From Patescibacteria group bacterium (GTDB lineage: Bacteria; Patescibacteriota; WWE3; 0-14-0-20-40-13): DNA of 41,216 bases. The stretch covers positions 1-41,216 of the forward strand of contig JAHINB010000008.1 in assembly GCA_018896215.1 (NCBI GenBank). The letters run 5' to 3'. A program made the translations under genes and the position numbers. Positions 1 through 8,846 of this stretch are shown in pieces. Positions within the stretch are counted from its first letter, which is position 1. Each line of letters opens with the position of its first letter. The notes beneath the pieces were generated by a model that was not told the origin of the DNA, searched no databases, and saw nothing but the letters and a program-made list of their open reading frames with translations.

Positions 1-514
1 ACCTAACCGCGACCGACTGCACCCTTCCGGCAGACAGACCATAACGCACTTTTTTCCACAAAAGCGGAGAAAGTTTATAACCTACCAACCTATCCAAAAC
101 TCTTCTGGCTTGTTGCGCATCCACCAAATCCGTGTTGACAGTTGTGGCATGCTTAAACGCCTCGTTAATCGCTTCCTTTGTAATTTCATGGAATGTGATT
201 CTCTCAACTTTTGAGCTCTTTGGGCTTATTTCATTTAAGATATTCCAACCAATCGCCTCCCCCTCTCGATCTGGGTCTGTGGCTATGTAAATTTCCGTTG
301 CTTCTTTAGCCAATTTTTTAAGTTCGGCTAGGGTTTTTTTACCCCGCAAAGTTACTTCGTATGACGGCGTAAAGTTGTTTTCTAGATCCACCCCCAGTTG
401 TTTTTTAGGCAAATCCACCACATGGCCGTAAGAGGCCACAACCTTATATTCGTTGCTTAAATATTTGCTAATTGTTTTTGCCTTAGTAGGCGACTCCACA
501 ATGACTAATTTCAT
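1..514 (-). CDS. topA: DNA topoisomerase I, N-terminal part (runs off window)
   Basis: Type IA topoisomerase, which relaxes negative supercoils through a single-strand break. Only the first 171 or so codons are here; the 3' part lies beyond position 1. The reading frame starts [13 protein letters not shown] at 514 and shows the Toprim fold: E7 in the first strand and the acidic TDPDREGEA motif at residues 79-87 (D80, D82, E84), which binds Mg2+. The following stretch with FHEIT and the [13 protein letters not shown] motif is also typical. The catalytic tyrosine would be outside the window. It lies downstream of dprA on the same strand, a common bacterial pairing. A palindromic repeat abuts the start codon. 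Confidence 0.95.
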   Translation of the reverse strand, partial: MKLVIVESPTKAKTISKYLSNEYKVVASYGHVVDLPKKQLGVDLENNFTPSYEVTLRGKKTLAELKKLAKEATEIYIATDPDREGEAIGWNILNEISPKSSKVERITFHEITKEAINEAFKHATTVNTDLVDAQQARRVLDRLVGYKLSPLLWKKVRYGLSAGRVQSVAVR

Positions 515-603
515 AACAAGATAAAAGAAAAATTCCTACTAATTTCCCCACCTACGGTGGGGGCGTTATATACTACCACGCACTTGTGCGTGGGAGTCTA
601 TAT
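513..603. repeat. Two-hairpin intergenic repeat, copy A
   Basis: Begins at the topA start codon with ATAACAAGAT and an A-rich tract, then hairpin 1 (CCCCACC/GGTGGGG, 546-562), GCGTTATA, hairpin 2 (CCACGCAC/GTGCGTGG, 576-593) and a GAGTCTATA end. The same arrangement with different stem sequences is at 36150-36250, and a shorter version is at 21558-21687. On the minus strand it separates dprA from topA and could act as a processing hairpin or attenuator. Confidence 0.7.
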
Positions 604-1467
604 TTTCCGATACACCCCATTACCTGTATCCTTAATTAAACCTTTCATCTCTAAACTAACTAAGCATGATAACACAGTTGACGACGGCCTTTTGCAACCC
701 ACAATAATATCATCCACAGGTAGTCCTGTTTGATCTAAAAATTTAAACACATTCTCCTCCTCTTTGGATAGAGGAGAATTTAATATTACAGTTTTACCAG
801 CCGTTTCTCCCGTTAGACCCAAGGCGCTTAAAACATCTTGTGTTGATTTAACAATCCGCGCGCCATCCTCTATCAGTTTGTGACAACCAATGCTAACCTC
901 ACTGTAAATAGAACCTGGAACTGCTAAAACCTCTTTTCCAAGTTGTAATGCCGAACCAACCGTGTACGAAGTACCGCTCCTCTCTCCAGCCTCCACAACC
1001 AGAATCACACTTCCCAGCGCCGCAATTATTCTGTCTCTTTTAGGAAAAGTCCATGGGGCAGGAGCTTCTTCTCTTTTAAATTCGGAGATAATTGCCCCCA
1101 TATTTTTACTGACAATACTTTCCACCAAAGCCATTTCTGGAACTTTGTAAAGATAATTAAATCCAAAACCCAAAACTCCAATTGTCCTTAAATTATTATC
1201 CAACGCCGCTTTATGCGATTCCATATCCACACCGTACATTAAACCACTTACAACTGTAACTTGATAAGGGGCGAGAGAGCGCGCCACATCTTGGACCACT
1301 TCTTTTCCATAAGAACTCATTTTTCGCGAACCTACAATGGCAAGAGACAAGTTGTCTTGTGGAACGATACTTCCCGCAATATCGATAGATTGAGGACAAT
1401 CCGCAAGGGCTAGTAAGCGGGAGGGAAAATCGTTAGAGGTTTTTAAAAGTTGACGAGGTTCTAACAT
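598..1467 (-). CDS. dprA: DprA/Smf DNA-processing protein
   Basis: Binds incoming single-stranded DNA and loads RecA during natural transformation. The 289-residue protein has the Rossmann-like DprA core: AIVGSRKMSSYG around residue 43, SGLMYGVDMESH around 75, then FPKRDRIIAALG and GSGTSYTVGSALQLGKEVLAVPG-type motifs (here RSGTSYTVGSAL). A C-terminal winged-helix-like tail (about 225-289) follows. The N-terminal SAM-like domain of longer DprA proteins is missing, so it is a short form. It starts 13 bp after the PBP2 stop, in the same operon, and is followed by topA. It fits the competence plus type IV pilus lifestyle often described for CPR bacteria, although no com genes are in view. Confidence 0.93.
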   Translation of the reverse strand: MLEPRQLLKTSNDFPSRLLALADCPQSIDIAGSIVPQDNLSLAIVGSRKMSSYGKEVVQDVARSLAPYQVTVVSGLMYGVDMESHKAALDNNLRTIGVLGFGFNYLYKVPEMALVESIVSKNMGAIISEFKREEAPAPWTFPKRDRIIAALGSVILVVEAGERSGTSYTVGSALQLGKEVLAVPGSIYSEVSIGCHKLIEDGARIVKSTQDVLSALGLTGETAGKTVILNSPLSKEEENVFKFLDQTGLPVDDIIVGCKRPSSTVLSCLVSLEMKGLIKDTGNGVYRKI

Positions 1468-1479
1468 AGCAAAATTAGG

Positions 1480-3402
1480 TTAATTTATTAATCCTTGTTC
1501 CTTCATATAATTTAAAATCTCCCTTGCCACTCCCCCAGCATCCCCCGACCCTTCTCCGCCTCCTTCTAAAAATACAGTTAAAGCATACCTTGGGTTGTCA
1601 GCTGGCGCAATAACCGTAATCCAAGCGTGGCTACTACGACTTACGCCAGTTGACAACTTTTCTCCAAACTCTGCCGTTCCAGTTTTACAAGCAACCTGGG
1701 GAACAAAATCAAAAAGCGGATAGGCTGTACCGCCAAGACTGCAAGCTTTTACCATACCAGAAAATATCGTTTGGGCGGTTTCTTTAGAAACAACACCACG
1801 GTTAATCACAACTGGCTCTTTTTTTACAACTTCTCCTCCCAAAAGCTTAATACTTGCAACCACCCGCGGTTTATACAGCAATCCCCCATTGGCAATAGTT
1901 GCAGTAAGACTGTTTATTTGCAAAGGTGTGGTTAAAACAAAACCCTGTCCAATTGCGGTAATAAAATCGTCGCCAATGTACCAAGATTCTCCATAGGTCT
2001 GTTGTTTCCATTCCTTTGAGGGCAAAAAACCCGTAACCTCGTCGGGAAGATCGATTCCCAAAACACTTCCCAAACCAAACTTTTTACCCCAATTTGTCAT
2101 TCTTTCGACACCTAATCCTGTTATACCAAACGGCGCCCAACCACCGCCAAGAGCGTAAAAATAGACATCGGAGGAGACGGCCAAAGCCTTTTCGGCATTT
2201 ACCAAACCATGACCCGATTCTTTCCAGTCCCGGTAAATATAAGAACCTATTGCAATATAACTTGGAACTGTAACCTGGTATTCTGCCGAAATTGTCCTCT
2301 CTTCTAAAGCAGCCGACAGCGTAATAATTTTAAAAACCGAACCTGGGGGAAACGCCCCAGAAATAGCCCTGTTAAATAAAGGTTTTCTTGGATCATTAAC
2401 CAGTTTGTCATAATCTTCTAAACTTAGATTTTGGCTAAATAAGGATACATTGTAACTAGGATAACTAACTAAAGAAACAATTTCTCCGTTTGACACATCT
2501 TGAAGAACTACTGCTCCCCCAAGTAGAACTTGGGGGTGATCTTTGTCCCAATTATCTATAATATTATAAATCTGTTTTTGCAAATCTATCTCTATATTTA
2601 GCTCTACCGTATCCCCCGGTATCGCGCTCTTTTTACCAAGAACAGACAGTTGAGTACCAACAGAGTCAACTTGTAGCAATAAGACACCATCCTCCCCCCT
2701 TAGATATTTTTCGTACTCTTTTTCTATACCAGTTTTTCCAAACATCGAACCCAAGGAGTATTTGTAGCTGGAACCATTTATCTCATCTTGTGAAATTTGC
2801 GACACATAACCAACTAGGGTTGCTGTCTCATAAGGATACAAATTGTCTCTTGATGAGATTTTTTCTACCACAATATAAGGGTACTTAGCATATTGCGACT
2901 CAAAATAAATCGCCTCATCTTGAGACAAATCCAACTTTAAAAGAGTTCTAGCCAACTTGTTTTTAGTATCTTCTTGAATCTTTTTTTGCAGATACGCTGT
3001 TGCAATGTTTAAATCTTTAGATAGCTGCTGTATGACAATATCGTATTCAGTAGGTAATATGCTTAAATTAACCCACAAATCTATCTGGGGTTTATTGCGT
3101 ATAATTACCTTTCCTGTCCTATCAACAACAATACCTCTATCCGCTCTTATAATTGTTTCCCTGGTCTTGTTACTCTGTGAGACAGAAGAATAAAACGAGG
3201 CGTTGATAATCTGCAAGTAAAAAATTCTCCCAACAATAATTATTGTTACCAGAAGTACTAACATTCTAAATGGCATTAAACGCCAAATTGTTTTGTTCTC
3301 CTGATTTTCACTTTTAGTAGCACTAATAGAAGAAAAACGAAAGGAGGTTACCTGGTTGGCATCTTTAGATTTAAATGCTCTCTTTTTGGCAGTTGTTAGC
3401 AT
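1480..3402 (-). CDS. mrdA: Penicillin-binding protein 2 (peptidoglycan transpeptidase)
   Basis: Class B PBP that cross-links peptidoglycan during elongation. The 640 residues comprise a cytoplasmic N-terminus, one membrane anchor (about 45-65), a dimerisation/pedestal domain (about 80-270) and the transpeptidase domain. The catalytic SxxK is S355-V-F-K358, the second motif is S410-S411-D412, and the third is K573-T574-G575. The end of the domain carries a Gly-rich EGGGEGSGDAGG loop. It follows mreD by 13 bp in an mreB-mreC-mreD-mrdA order, the standard elongasome operon. The RodA partner is not in this window. Confidence 0.95.
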   Translation of the reverse strand: MLTTAKKRAFKSKDANQVTSFRFSSISATKSENQENKTIWRLMPFRMLVLLVTIIIVGRIFYLQIINASFYSSVSQSNKTRETIIRADRGIVVDRTGKVIIRNKPQIDLWVNLSILPTEYDIVIQQLSKDLNIATAYLQKKIQEDTKNKLARTLLKLDLSQDEAIYFESQYAKYPYIVVEKISSRDNLYPYETATLVGYVSQISQDEINGSSYKYSLGSMFGKTGIEKEYEKYLRGEDGVLLLQVDSVGTQLSVLGKKSAIPGDTVELNIEIDLQKQIYNIIDNWDKDHPQVLLGGAVVLQDVSNGEIVSLVSYPSYNVSLFSQNLSLEDYDKLVNDPRKPLFNRAISGAFPPGSVFKIITLSAALEERTISAEYQVTVPSYIAIGSYIYRDWKESGHGLVNAEKALAVSSDVYFYALGGGWAPFGITGLGVERMTNWGKKFGLGSVLGIDLPDEVTGFLPSKEWKQQTYGESWYIGDDFITAIGQGFVLTTPLQINSLTATIANGGLLYKPRVVASIKLLGGEVVKKEPVVINRGVVSKETAQTIFSGMVKACSLGGTAYPLFDFVPQVACKTGTAEFGEKLSTGVSRSSHAWITVIAPADNPRYALTVFLEGGGEGSGDAGGVAREILNYMKEQGLIN

Positions 3403-3415
3403 AACTATAAATTTA

Positions 3416-3919
3416 CTAGCCTCCCAATTTTAACTGTATCCCCTTCTTAGTCCCAAACTCTTTGTTTTTAAAAAATGTTCTCCTAATATACAACGCTGGA
3501 AAAATGAACAAGCTCGAAATTAGCATGTCAAGAAGCGATTTAGTGAGAAAAATCTCCCCACCGCCAATTAGTTTTAAAACCGCAACTTTTAGAATAAACC
3601 AAAGAGCCACAAATCCAATTACTTTTTGCAGTATTCCAAAGCTAAATTGCCTAAGATAAAAGAACAAAGCGATTCCAGCTACTTCGTATGATAAAGTAAT
3701 TAGCCCAAATCTTCCTGTAGACAGCAAATCTACAAATAAACCAACCCAAAACGAAAAAAGATAAAAGCTCTCTCTGGGGGCGTTAAAAGAAAACAAAAAT
3801 ATTAAGACAAAAAGCAAATCGGGATGCCACCCAAAATAGCCAAAAAATGACAAAAAGCTAAACTGCACAATAGTACAGACAAAGGCCAAAAGCGGAATTT
3901 TAATCAGGGTTGTGTCCAT
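3416..3919 (-). CDS. mreD: Rod-shape protein MreD
   Basis: Small integral membrane protein of the elongasome. The 167 residues contain about five hydrophobic segments, including FVCTIVQFSFLSFFGYFGW and a long stretch rich in F, L and I, with a basic C-terminal tail (KNKEFGTKKG). Sequence conservation in MreD is low, so the call rests on length, topology and its position between mreC and mrdA. The start overlaps the mreC end by 16 bp, indicating translational coupling. Confidence 0.85.
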   Translation of the reverse strand: MDTTLIKIPLLAFVCTIVQFSFLSFFGYFGWHPDLLFVLIFLFSFNAPRESFYLFSFWVGLFVDLLSTGRFGLITLSYEVAGIALFFYLRQFSFGILQKVIGFVALWFILKVAVLKLIGGGEIFLTKSLLDMLISSLFIFPALYIRRTFFKNKEFGTKKGIQLKLGG

Positions 3920-4695
3920 ATAATAAGTTTATCTAACTTGGTTAAATCTAAAAGCATTTTAACTGTAGCTTCCTTTTGAATTGCCTGTGGATTAGGTAAA
4001 ACATTTCCAATTGTGCCCAATAACAAACCTTCGGGAATATTTTCATTTAGTGAGGAGGTCGCCACTATGTCACCAGCAACAACATCATCTTGGGGCAATA
4101 AACCAGTAATTTTAAGCTGGGTTCCAAAGTCTCCAGAAACAACACCTGTTGCCCCGGTTCGTGCTATTTTGGCAGCAATTTTTAGATTTGGACTGGTTGT
4201 AGGTTCAATTACAGAGCTTTTAGATATGACTTCTAAAACAATTCCAACCACAATATCTTTATATGACACTATATCGCCAACAAGCACCCCCATATCAGCG
4301 CCAGCATTAACAATAAAACCATTATCAAACCCTTCTCCCCCAGAAAAACCTAATACGGTTGCTAAAACTGGATTTAAATTGGGCACTGCCTGTTTAATTT
4401 TTAGCCCGTCTCTTAAAAGATTGTTTTCGTTTGTAACCTCGGAAAGTCTAACTATTTTTTCCGAAAGCTCCGCCACCTTATCCTCCAAAACGGTGTTATT
4501 TTGTTGTATTCCCCTTAAATTGGCCCAAAACGACCATTCGTTATGAGTAGCGCGGGCAATACTTACAAAACCATATAAAAATGGGGCAGATATTTGTGTA
4601 AAAACGCCACGAGCGATGTTGGCAATAGGGGTTGCACCGAAGACTAGGATAACAAGTGACAGTATTGCGTATTTGATTTCGAGGTTTATTGCCAT
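3904..4695 (-). CDS. mreC: Rod-shape protein MreC
   Basis: Bitopic scaffold that links MreB filaments to PBP2. The 263 residues start with a membrane segment (about 10-28), then a short coiled coil (about 65-100, LEDKVAELSEKIVRLSEVTNEN) and the two beta-barrel domains. Typical MreC signatures are present: VLATVLGFSGGEGFDNGFIVNAGADMGV-type text around 115-140 and the later GDIVATSSLNENIPEGLLLGTI strand. It starts 4 bp after the mreB stop. Confidence 0.93.
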   Translation of the reverse strand: MAINLEIKYAILSLVILVFGATPIANIARGVFTQISAPFLYGFVSIARATHNEWSFWANLRGIQQNNTVLEDKVAELSEKIVRLSEVTNENNLLRDGLKIKQAVPNLNPVLATVLGFSGGEGFDNGFIVNAGADMGVLVGDIVSYKDIVVGIVLEVISKSSVIEPTTSPNLKIAAKIARTGATGVVSGDFGTQLKITGLLPQDDVVAGDIVATSSLNENIPEGLLLGTIGNVLPNPQAIQKEATVKMLLDLTKLDKLIIWTQP

Positions 4696-4699
4696 TTTC

Positions 4700-5737
4700 T
4701 TAGGTAACTCTCACCTTTTCCAATAATTTCTTATTCCCCAACGCCTTGGCGCACCCTTTAACCACACTGGTCATAGGATCCTGCACTACTCTAATGGGAA
4801 TTTTTGTTTCGCAAGACAGCAGTTTATCAAGACCGCAAAGAAGCGCTCCACCGCCCGAAAGAGTAATTCCGCTTTTTAAAATATCAGCAACCAGTTCTGG
4901 AGGGGTTTCTTCTATAGTGTCTTTTATCTGCTCTACAATGTAAGAGACAGGAATTTTAATTCCCTCGTAAATGTCCTTTTGTGAGACTGCAATCATAACA
5001 GGAAGACCAGTGGCAATACTTCTCCCCTTAAGTTGCGCTGTTTTGTCATCCCTTGGCTCAAAGACATTGCCAATTTCTATCTTGATTTCTTCTGCTGTGC
5101 GTTCTCCAATTATCAATCCAAACTTCTCTTTGCTAATTTCTATAACTTTTTGGTCTATTTCGTAGCTGGCAACTTTTAGCGATTTTGCCACCACAATACC
5201 ACCAAGCGAAATAACCGCAATTTCGGTAGTACCTCCTCCAATATCCACAATCATACTACCTTTCGCTTCTTCTACCGGTAATTCGGCTCCTAACGCTGCC
5301 GCCATTGGTTCTTCCAACAAAAAGGCCTGACGAGCCCCCGCGGAAAGAGCTGCTTTAAAAACGGCTCGTCTTTCCACTTCGGTAATATTAGCGGGAACAC
5401 CTAAAGCCACTCTGGGACGAGGCAGGCGAAAAAAAGAGCTTTTTTTGCCCGAAATCTTATTAATAAAGTAATATAAAATTTTTTCCGAGGCGTCGTAATC
5501 CGAAATTACCCCATCTTTTAAGGGTCTCACAATCACAATCGCCGGAGGGGTGCGCCCCAGCATTCTTTTTGCCTCGGCTCCGATGGCAATTATTTCTTTG
5601 GTCTTTTTTTTAATCGCGCAAATTGTTGGCTCCCGAACAACCACACCCTTGCCCAAAACATAAATCATGGTATTGGCGGTTCCCAGGTCGATTGCCAAAT
5701 CTTCGGTAAAAAGAGAGGGAAATTTAAAGAAGTTCAT
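4700..5737 (-). CDS. mreB: Actin-like cell-shape protein MreB
   Basis: Bacterial actin homologue that positions the elongasome. I use the internal ATG at 5737 (MNFFKFPSLFTEDLAID), giving 345 residues, because it overlaps the rpmB stop as TAATG and the extra upstream codons are not MreB-like. Phosphate 1 motif LAIDLGTANT, the adenosine and phosphate 2 motif MIVDIGGGTTEIAVIS, and TLSGGGALLCGLD near the end are clear. The N-terminal amphipathic FFKFPSLF could serve as a membrane-binding stretch. Confidence 0.96.
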   Translation of the reverse strand: MNFFKFPSLFTEDLAIDLGTANTMIYVLGKGVVVREPTICAIKKKTKEIIAIGAEAKRMLGRTPPAIVIVRPLKDGVISDYDASEKILYYFINKISGKKSSFFRLPRPRVALGVPANITEVERRAVFKAALSAGARQAFLLEEPMAAALGAELPVEEAKGSMIVDIGGGTTEIAVISLGGIVVAKSLKVASYEIDQKVIEISKEKFGLIIGERTAEEIKIEIGNVFEPRDDKTAQLKGRSIATGLPVMIAVSQKDIYEGIKIPVSYIVEQIKDTIEETPPELVADILKSGITLSGGGALLCGLDKLLSCETKIPIRVVQDPMTSVVKGCAKALGNKKLLEKVRVT

Positions 5738-5940
5738 TAGGAAATGATAGCAGATTTTTTTAGTTCTTTCAGGCACTTCGTACACACCCTCACCCTTCTT
5801 TTGATTCCATCAACAATAACGGTGGTTTTTTGCAAGTTGACACCAAACTGCCTGTTTGAACGGTAGCTTACACCCCAAGCATCAGTAACCTTTTTTCCTT
5901 TTATTTTGGTTTTATTGCAGTTTTCACAAATTCTTGCCAT
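5737..5940 (-). CDS. rpmB: Large-subunit ribosomal protein bL28
   Basis: Small basic 50S protein. With the ATG at 5940 the product begins MARICENCNKTKIKGKKV and has 67 residues. Two Cys pairs (CENC and CTKC) look like a zinc-ribbon form of L28. The VSYRSNRQFGVNLQKTTV segment is the conserved L28 core. The longer frame starting at 5976 adds 12 unlikely residues and overlaps the response regulator gene. The TAA stop overlaps the mreB ATG by one base. Confidence 0.92.
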   Translation of the reverse strand: MARICENCNKTKIKGKKVTDAWGVSYRSNRQFGVNLQKTTVIVDGIKRRVRVCTKCLKELKKSAIIS

Positions 5941-5959
5941 GGGGTACATTGAATCACAA

Positions 5960-6355
5960 CTAGGCTTTTGGCGCAAGAGCCGAAAGAATTTCGTCTTTAA
6001 TCATCGCTGGAGTTATTTTATCTTTAATTAGGTAGCCGTCAGCTCCCATTTCGAACCCCTGCTGAATTACCGCATCTCGCCCCAAAACGGTTAAAAGGTA
6101 AATTTTGAGCTGTTTTGTTTTGGGATTAGCCTTTAAAGTCTTTAGAACCTCCAACCCATCTACTTTAGGCAACATAATATCAAGAAGCATTAGGTCAAAG
6201 TTGCCCGAGGTTGCAAGGCTAATTGCCTCTTCCCCGTCTTTGGCCTCGGTAATATCAAAACCCTCCATGCGCAAATACTCACCATAAACCATTCGCAAGG
6301 ACTCTTTGTCTTCTACAAGAAGAATTTTAGGTTTGGGGGCATTATCTTCTTCCAT
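5960..6355 (-). CDS. Stand-alone response regulator receiver (CheY-like)
   Basis: Phosphorylatable receiver domain without an output domain (131 residues). The acidic pair is E15/D16, the phospho-acceptor is D59 in LMLLDIMLPKVDG, T88 is the switch residue and K110 (YLIKDK) the conserved lysine. It lies 6 bp after the surface-protein gene upstream and 19 bp before rpmB. Its partner kinase is unknown; the only kinase in view is the PAS histidine kinase at 11889-13022, on the same strand about 5.5 kb upstream. Confidence 0.93.
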   Translation of the reverse strand: MEEDNAPKPKILLVEDKESLRMVYGEYLRMEGFDITEAKDGEEAISLATSGNFDLMLLDIMLPKVDGLEVLKTLKANPKTKQLKIYLLTVLGRDAVIQQGFEMGADGYLIKDKITPAMIKDEILSALAPKA

Positions 6356-6361
6356 AGAATT

Positions 6362-7369
6362 TTAGAAAATTAACGCCAAACCGCCGGCAATAAGAAGGGC
6401 CGGAAGCGCCAAAATTAGCATCCAATTAGTAGAACTTCCGGTAACTGGAACTTCAGTCACCGGTTGAGGGTTGACTTGACATTCGCTGTCTGTCGAGCAC
6501 AGATTTGACCCAGCGCCGGTTACCGCAATGCAAGCGGAATTGACGCAAGCCAGATGGGTTGTGTAGACTGGTTGTTGACACTGCGAGTCGTTGGAACAAA
6601 GGTTGTCCCCCGCCCCTTCGACCTCTTTGCAAGCTTGATTCACGCACGCCATGTGAGTTTCTTCGTCAACTTTAATTTCTACCTTGCAATCGTCGTTGGC
6701 ATCGTCATCGGATTTTTGCCCCTTGCCATTGACTACTTGGACTTTAGCTTCAAACTCCCCACCCTTTTTATAAATATGATAAACAGTGTCATTTGGTGAC
6801 TCTAAACTTTCGCCATCGCCAAATTCAAATTGATATTCTTCTATGCTACCTCCTATGGGATCCTCGGCATCCACACTAAAACGCACCTTGAGATCGGCTG
6901 TTCCCTTTTTGGGGCTGGCGAGCAACTCCTTGCAAATGGGTGTTTCATCAATTTCTTCTTCGGCGCAATCAGGGTCACTGGCGCAAGAATTTGCCGGACA
7001 GGCATTTTGATCGGGACAAACTACTTCGGCGCAAGATTGCCCGCGACAGGTTTTGTATTTGTTAGCTGGTGGCGCAGACTTGCAATCATCGGCTGTAGTA
7101 CATTCGTCATCTGGACAATCGCGGGTGTCGGCGCAGACAACTTGCGTGCAGGATTCGCCATCGCATTTTCCATAGGTTGGGGTCTCGGCAACAGTAAATT
7201 GCTGGTAGCAAGATGTTTCTCCAGTTGCCTCAAATACCTCAACCTGCTTAACCGGGACATTTGCTAGCCTTGATCGAGAAAGCCCAAAAATTAAAATACT
7301 CGCAGAAATAGCCACTCCAAAGGCTAAGATGGCAAGGGCGATAAGTTTTTTGGACAATTTTTCTTCCAT
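6362..7369 (-). CDS. Exported PKD-domain protein with Cys-rich repeats and a VPVTG C-terminal anchor
   Basis: 335 residues. An N-terminal membrane segment or signal anchor (about 8-30) is followed by three Cys-rich repeats (CxGxSCxxVVCxD type, about 55-140), a PKD-like domain (about 150-230, with EYQFEFGDGES and YHIYKKGGEFEAKV), then two copies of the motif CVNxACxxVxGAGxNLCSxDxxC (about 238-300). It ends in PVTEVPVTGSSTNW plus a 17-residue hydrophobic stretch. This resembles a sortase LPxTG signal but lacks the usual positively charged tail; it may just be a second membrane anchor. No sortase is in the window. Function unknown; probably cell-surface. Confidence 0.8.
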   Translation of the reverse strand: MEEKLSKKLIALAILAFGVAISASILIFGLSRSRLANVPVKQVEVFEATGETSCYQQFTVAETPTYGKCDGESCTQVVCADTRDCPDDECTTADDCKSAPPANKYKTCRGQSCAEVVCPDQNACPANSCASDPDCAEEEIDETPICKELLASPKKGTADLKVRFSVDAEDPIGGSIEEYQFEFGDGESLESPNDTVYHIYKKGGEFEAKVQVVNGKGQKSDDDANDDCKVEIKVDEETHMACVNQACKEVEGAGDNLCSNDSQCQQPVYTTHLACVNSACIAVTGAGSNLCSTDSECQVNPQPVTEVPVTGSSTNWMLILALPALLIAGGLALIF

Positions 7370-7371
7370 AA

Positions 7372-8778
7372 TTACTTGCTAAACTCCGAGCAACTATCAC
7401 TACCACTATCGTCGCAGGCAGCTCCATAAACTTCAAACGCTCCCACTTTATCTAAGGTATAAGTTAGTGTTGTTGAGTAAGTATCTCCATCTTGAGAGAT
7501 GCCAGAGCAGTTCTCTGCCATACTGGCGCGGACAAATTTGCCACAGGTAACTACTTTGGAACCTTCTGGTCCAAAGCGGAATTTAAAGCTCGTCACGCCA
7601 TTGGCATGATCGCTTTTTCCTGTGACCGTTATATCTACCTTATCTCCTACATAGTGGGTATCGTAACCACCTACAAACGCAATAGTTACTGTTTCACACG
7701 ATTTTACAGTTGGCGGGGTCTCCCCACATGTTGCATTGAGAGTAGTACATCCGTCAATGTTCGCTCCTGGGGTATTAACATAGGTACAGGAGTTAGTTTG
7801 ACAGGTTAAGTGTTTGCAAATGTTAGGAGTTGCGGGATTACACTCATCGCTACCTGCTCCATTAACTTGGGTACAAGCACCAGAGGTACAAGTGTAGTGT
7901 TTAGGTAACACACCGCACTGTTGACCAACAGTTGTACATCCGTCAATGTTCGCTCCTGGGGTATTAACATAGGTACAGGAGTTAGTTTGACAGGTTAAGT
8001 GTTTGCAAATATTAGGAGTTGCGGGATTACACTCATCGTTACCTGCTCCATTAACTTGGGTACAAGCACCAGAGGTACAAGTGTAGTGTTTAGGTTGGGG
8101 TTGGATGGTAATGGAACAGGTGTTCGAAACAGCTCCATCACGATCATAATATTTTGCCGTGGCGGTATAAGTTCCAGAAGCGTATGTGTGTTGAGGGGTA
8201 GCTCTAAACCCATACCCACCATCTTCAGCATTTTGAGGAGTACAGCCTTCGTAATTCACAATTTGGCGAATATAATGAGCTAAACCGTCCCCATAATCAA
8301 AATCCATTCTAGTTAAATCATCAAAGGTTCCTTCGGCGGGAGCACCGCATAAATTATCAGCATCACGACCCAACACGGCAAAATGCACTCTGGAAGAAAA
8401 GTCCGAAACAGTCAAAGATTCGGATACATACGAACTACCGTCCGTGAGCGAAGCCTTTAAGTACTCGCAAACTGGCGGGGTATTACTGACCGTAATTACT
8501 TGACAACAAGCGTTTGCGGAGTCGCAACCAAAAGCCGGTGGCGGGGTTGTTTCAAAAACCTCTACTGGATGCTCCTCTACTTTAGTGGTTGAGAAATACA
8601 CTTTGCTTGGAAAAGTTAAAGCCCCTGCCATAAAAACCAAAAGCAGTAAAGAGAAAATGGAAGAAAAGTAGATTAAAAAATTACTGGGAAACCCTGCTAT
8701 AGCAAAAGACTTTGGCTTACCCAATTGTCTTTGCGGGTTAGAAGTTGAATTTTGATTCAAGCTCATCATTTTTTCCAT
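7372..8778 (-). CDS. Exported Cys-rich repeat protein with PKD-like domains
   Basis: 468 residues with a membrane anchor at about 33-55 (FLIYFSSIFSLLLLVFMAGAL). A PKD-like region (about 95-225, MDFDYGDGLAHYI and QHTYASGTYTATAKYYD) is followed by two near-identical 63-codon repeats starting HYTCTSGACTQVNGAG, then a further PKD-like C-terminal domain (FKFRFGPEGS, TLDKVGAFEVYGAACDDSG). The 3' end is 2 bp from the next gene. No enzymatic motif is visible. The repeats resemble those of its neighbours, so the operon probably encodes parts of one envelope or appendage structure. Confidence 0.78.
   Translation of the reverse strand: MEKMMSLNQNSTSNPQRQLGKPKSFAIAGFPSNFLIYFSSIFSLLLLVFMAGALTFPSKVYFSTTKVEEHPVEVFETTPPPAFGCDSANACCQVITVSNTPPVCEYLKASLTDGSSYVSESLTVSDFSSRVHFAVLGRDADNLCGAPAEGTFDDLTRMDFDYGDGLAHYIRQIVNYEGCTPQNAEDGGYGFRATPQHTYASGTYTATAKYYDRDGAVSNTCSITIQPQPKHYTCTSGACTQVNGAGNDECNPATPNICKHLTCQTNSCTYVNTPGANIDGCTTVGQQCGVLPKHYTCTSGACTQVNGAGSDECNPATPNICKHLTCQTNSCTYVNTPGANIDGCTTLNATCGETPPTVKSCETVTIAFVGGYDTHYVGDKVDITVTGKSDHANGVTSFKFRFGPEGSKVVTCGKFVRASMAENCSGISQDGDTYSTTLTYTLDKVGAFEVYGAACDDSGSDSCSEFSK
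7745..8095. repeat. Intragenic tandem duplication (period 189 bp)
   Basis: Copies at about 7745-7905 and 7934-8095 differ at only a few positions over about 160 bp (for example tgttagg versus tattagg). The near-identity at nucleotide level shows recent duplication or gene conversion of a Cys-rich module inside the surface-protein gene. Confidence 0.85.
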
Positions 8779-8787
8779 TTTGTTTTA

Positions 8788-8844
8788 AGGGGTCTAACCC
8801 CTATGGATGCATTTTTCGGAACTGTATTGGGGTTCGACCCCAAT
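8788..8844. repeat. Pair of short GGGGT/ACCCC hairpins
   Basis: AGGGGTCTAACCCCT (8788-8802) and ATTGGGGTTCGACCCCAAT (8826-8844) fill the gap between two surface-protein genes. Neither is followed by a T run on the minus strand, so they are not classical terminators; they may set transcript processing or partial attenuation. Confidence 0.6.
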
Positions 8845-8846
8845 GA

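Noticed and set aside
4013-4546. 177-codon plus-strand ORF opposite mreC
   Set aside because: It is antisense to a clear mreC gene, rich in Ser/Thr/Pro as expected from the complementary strand, with no recognisable domain.
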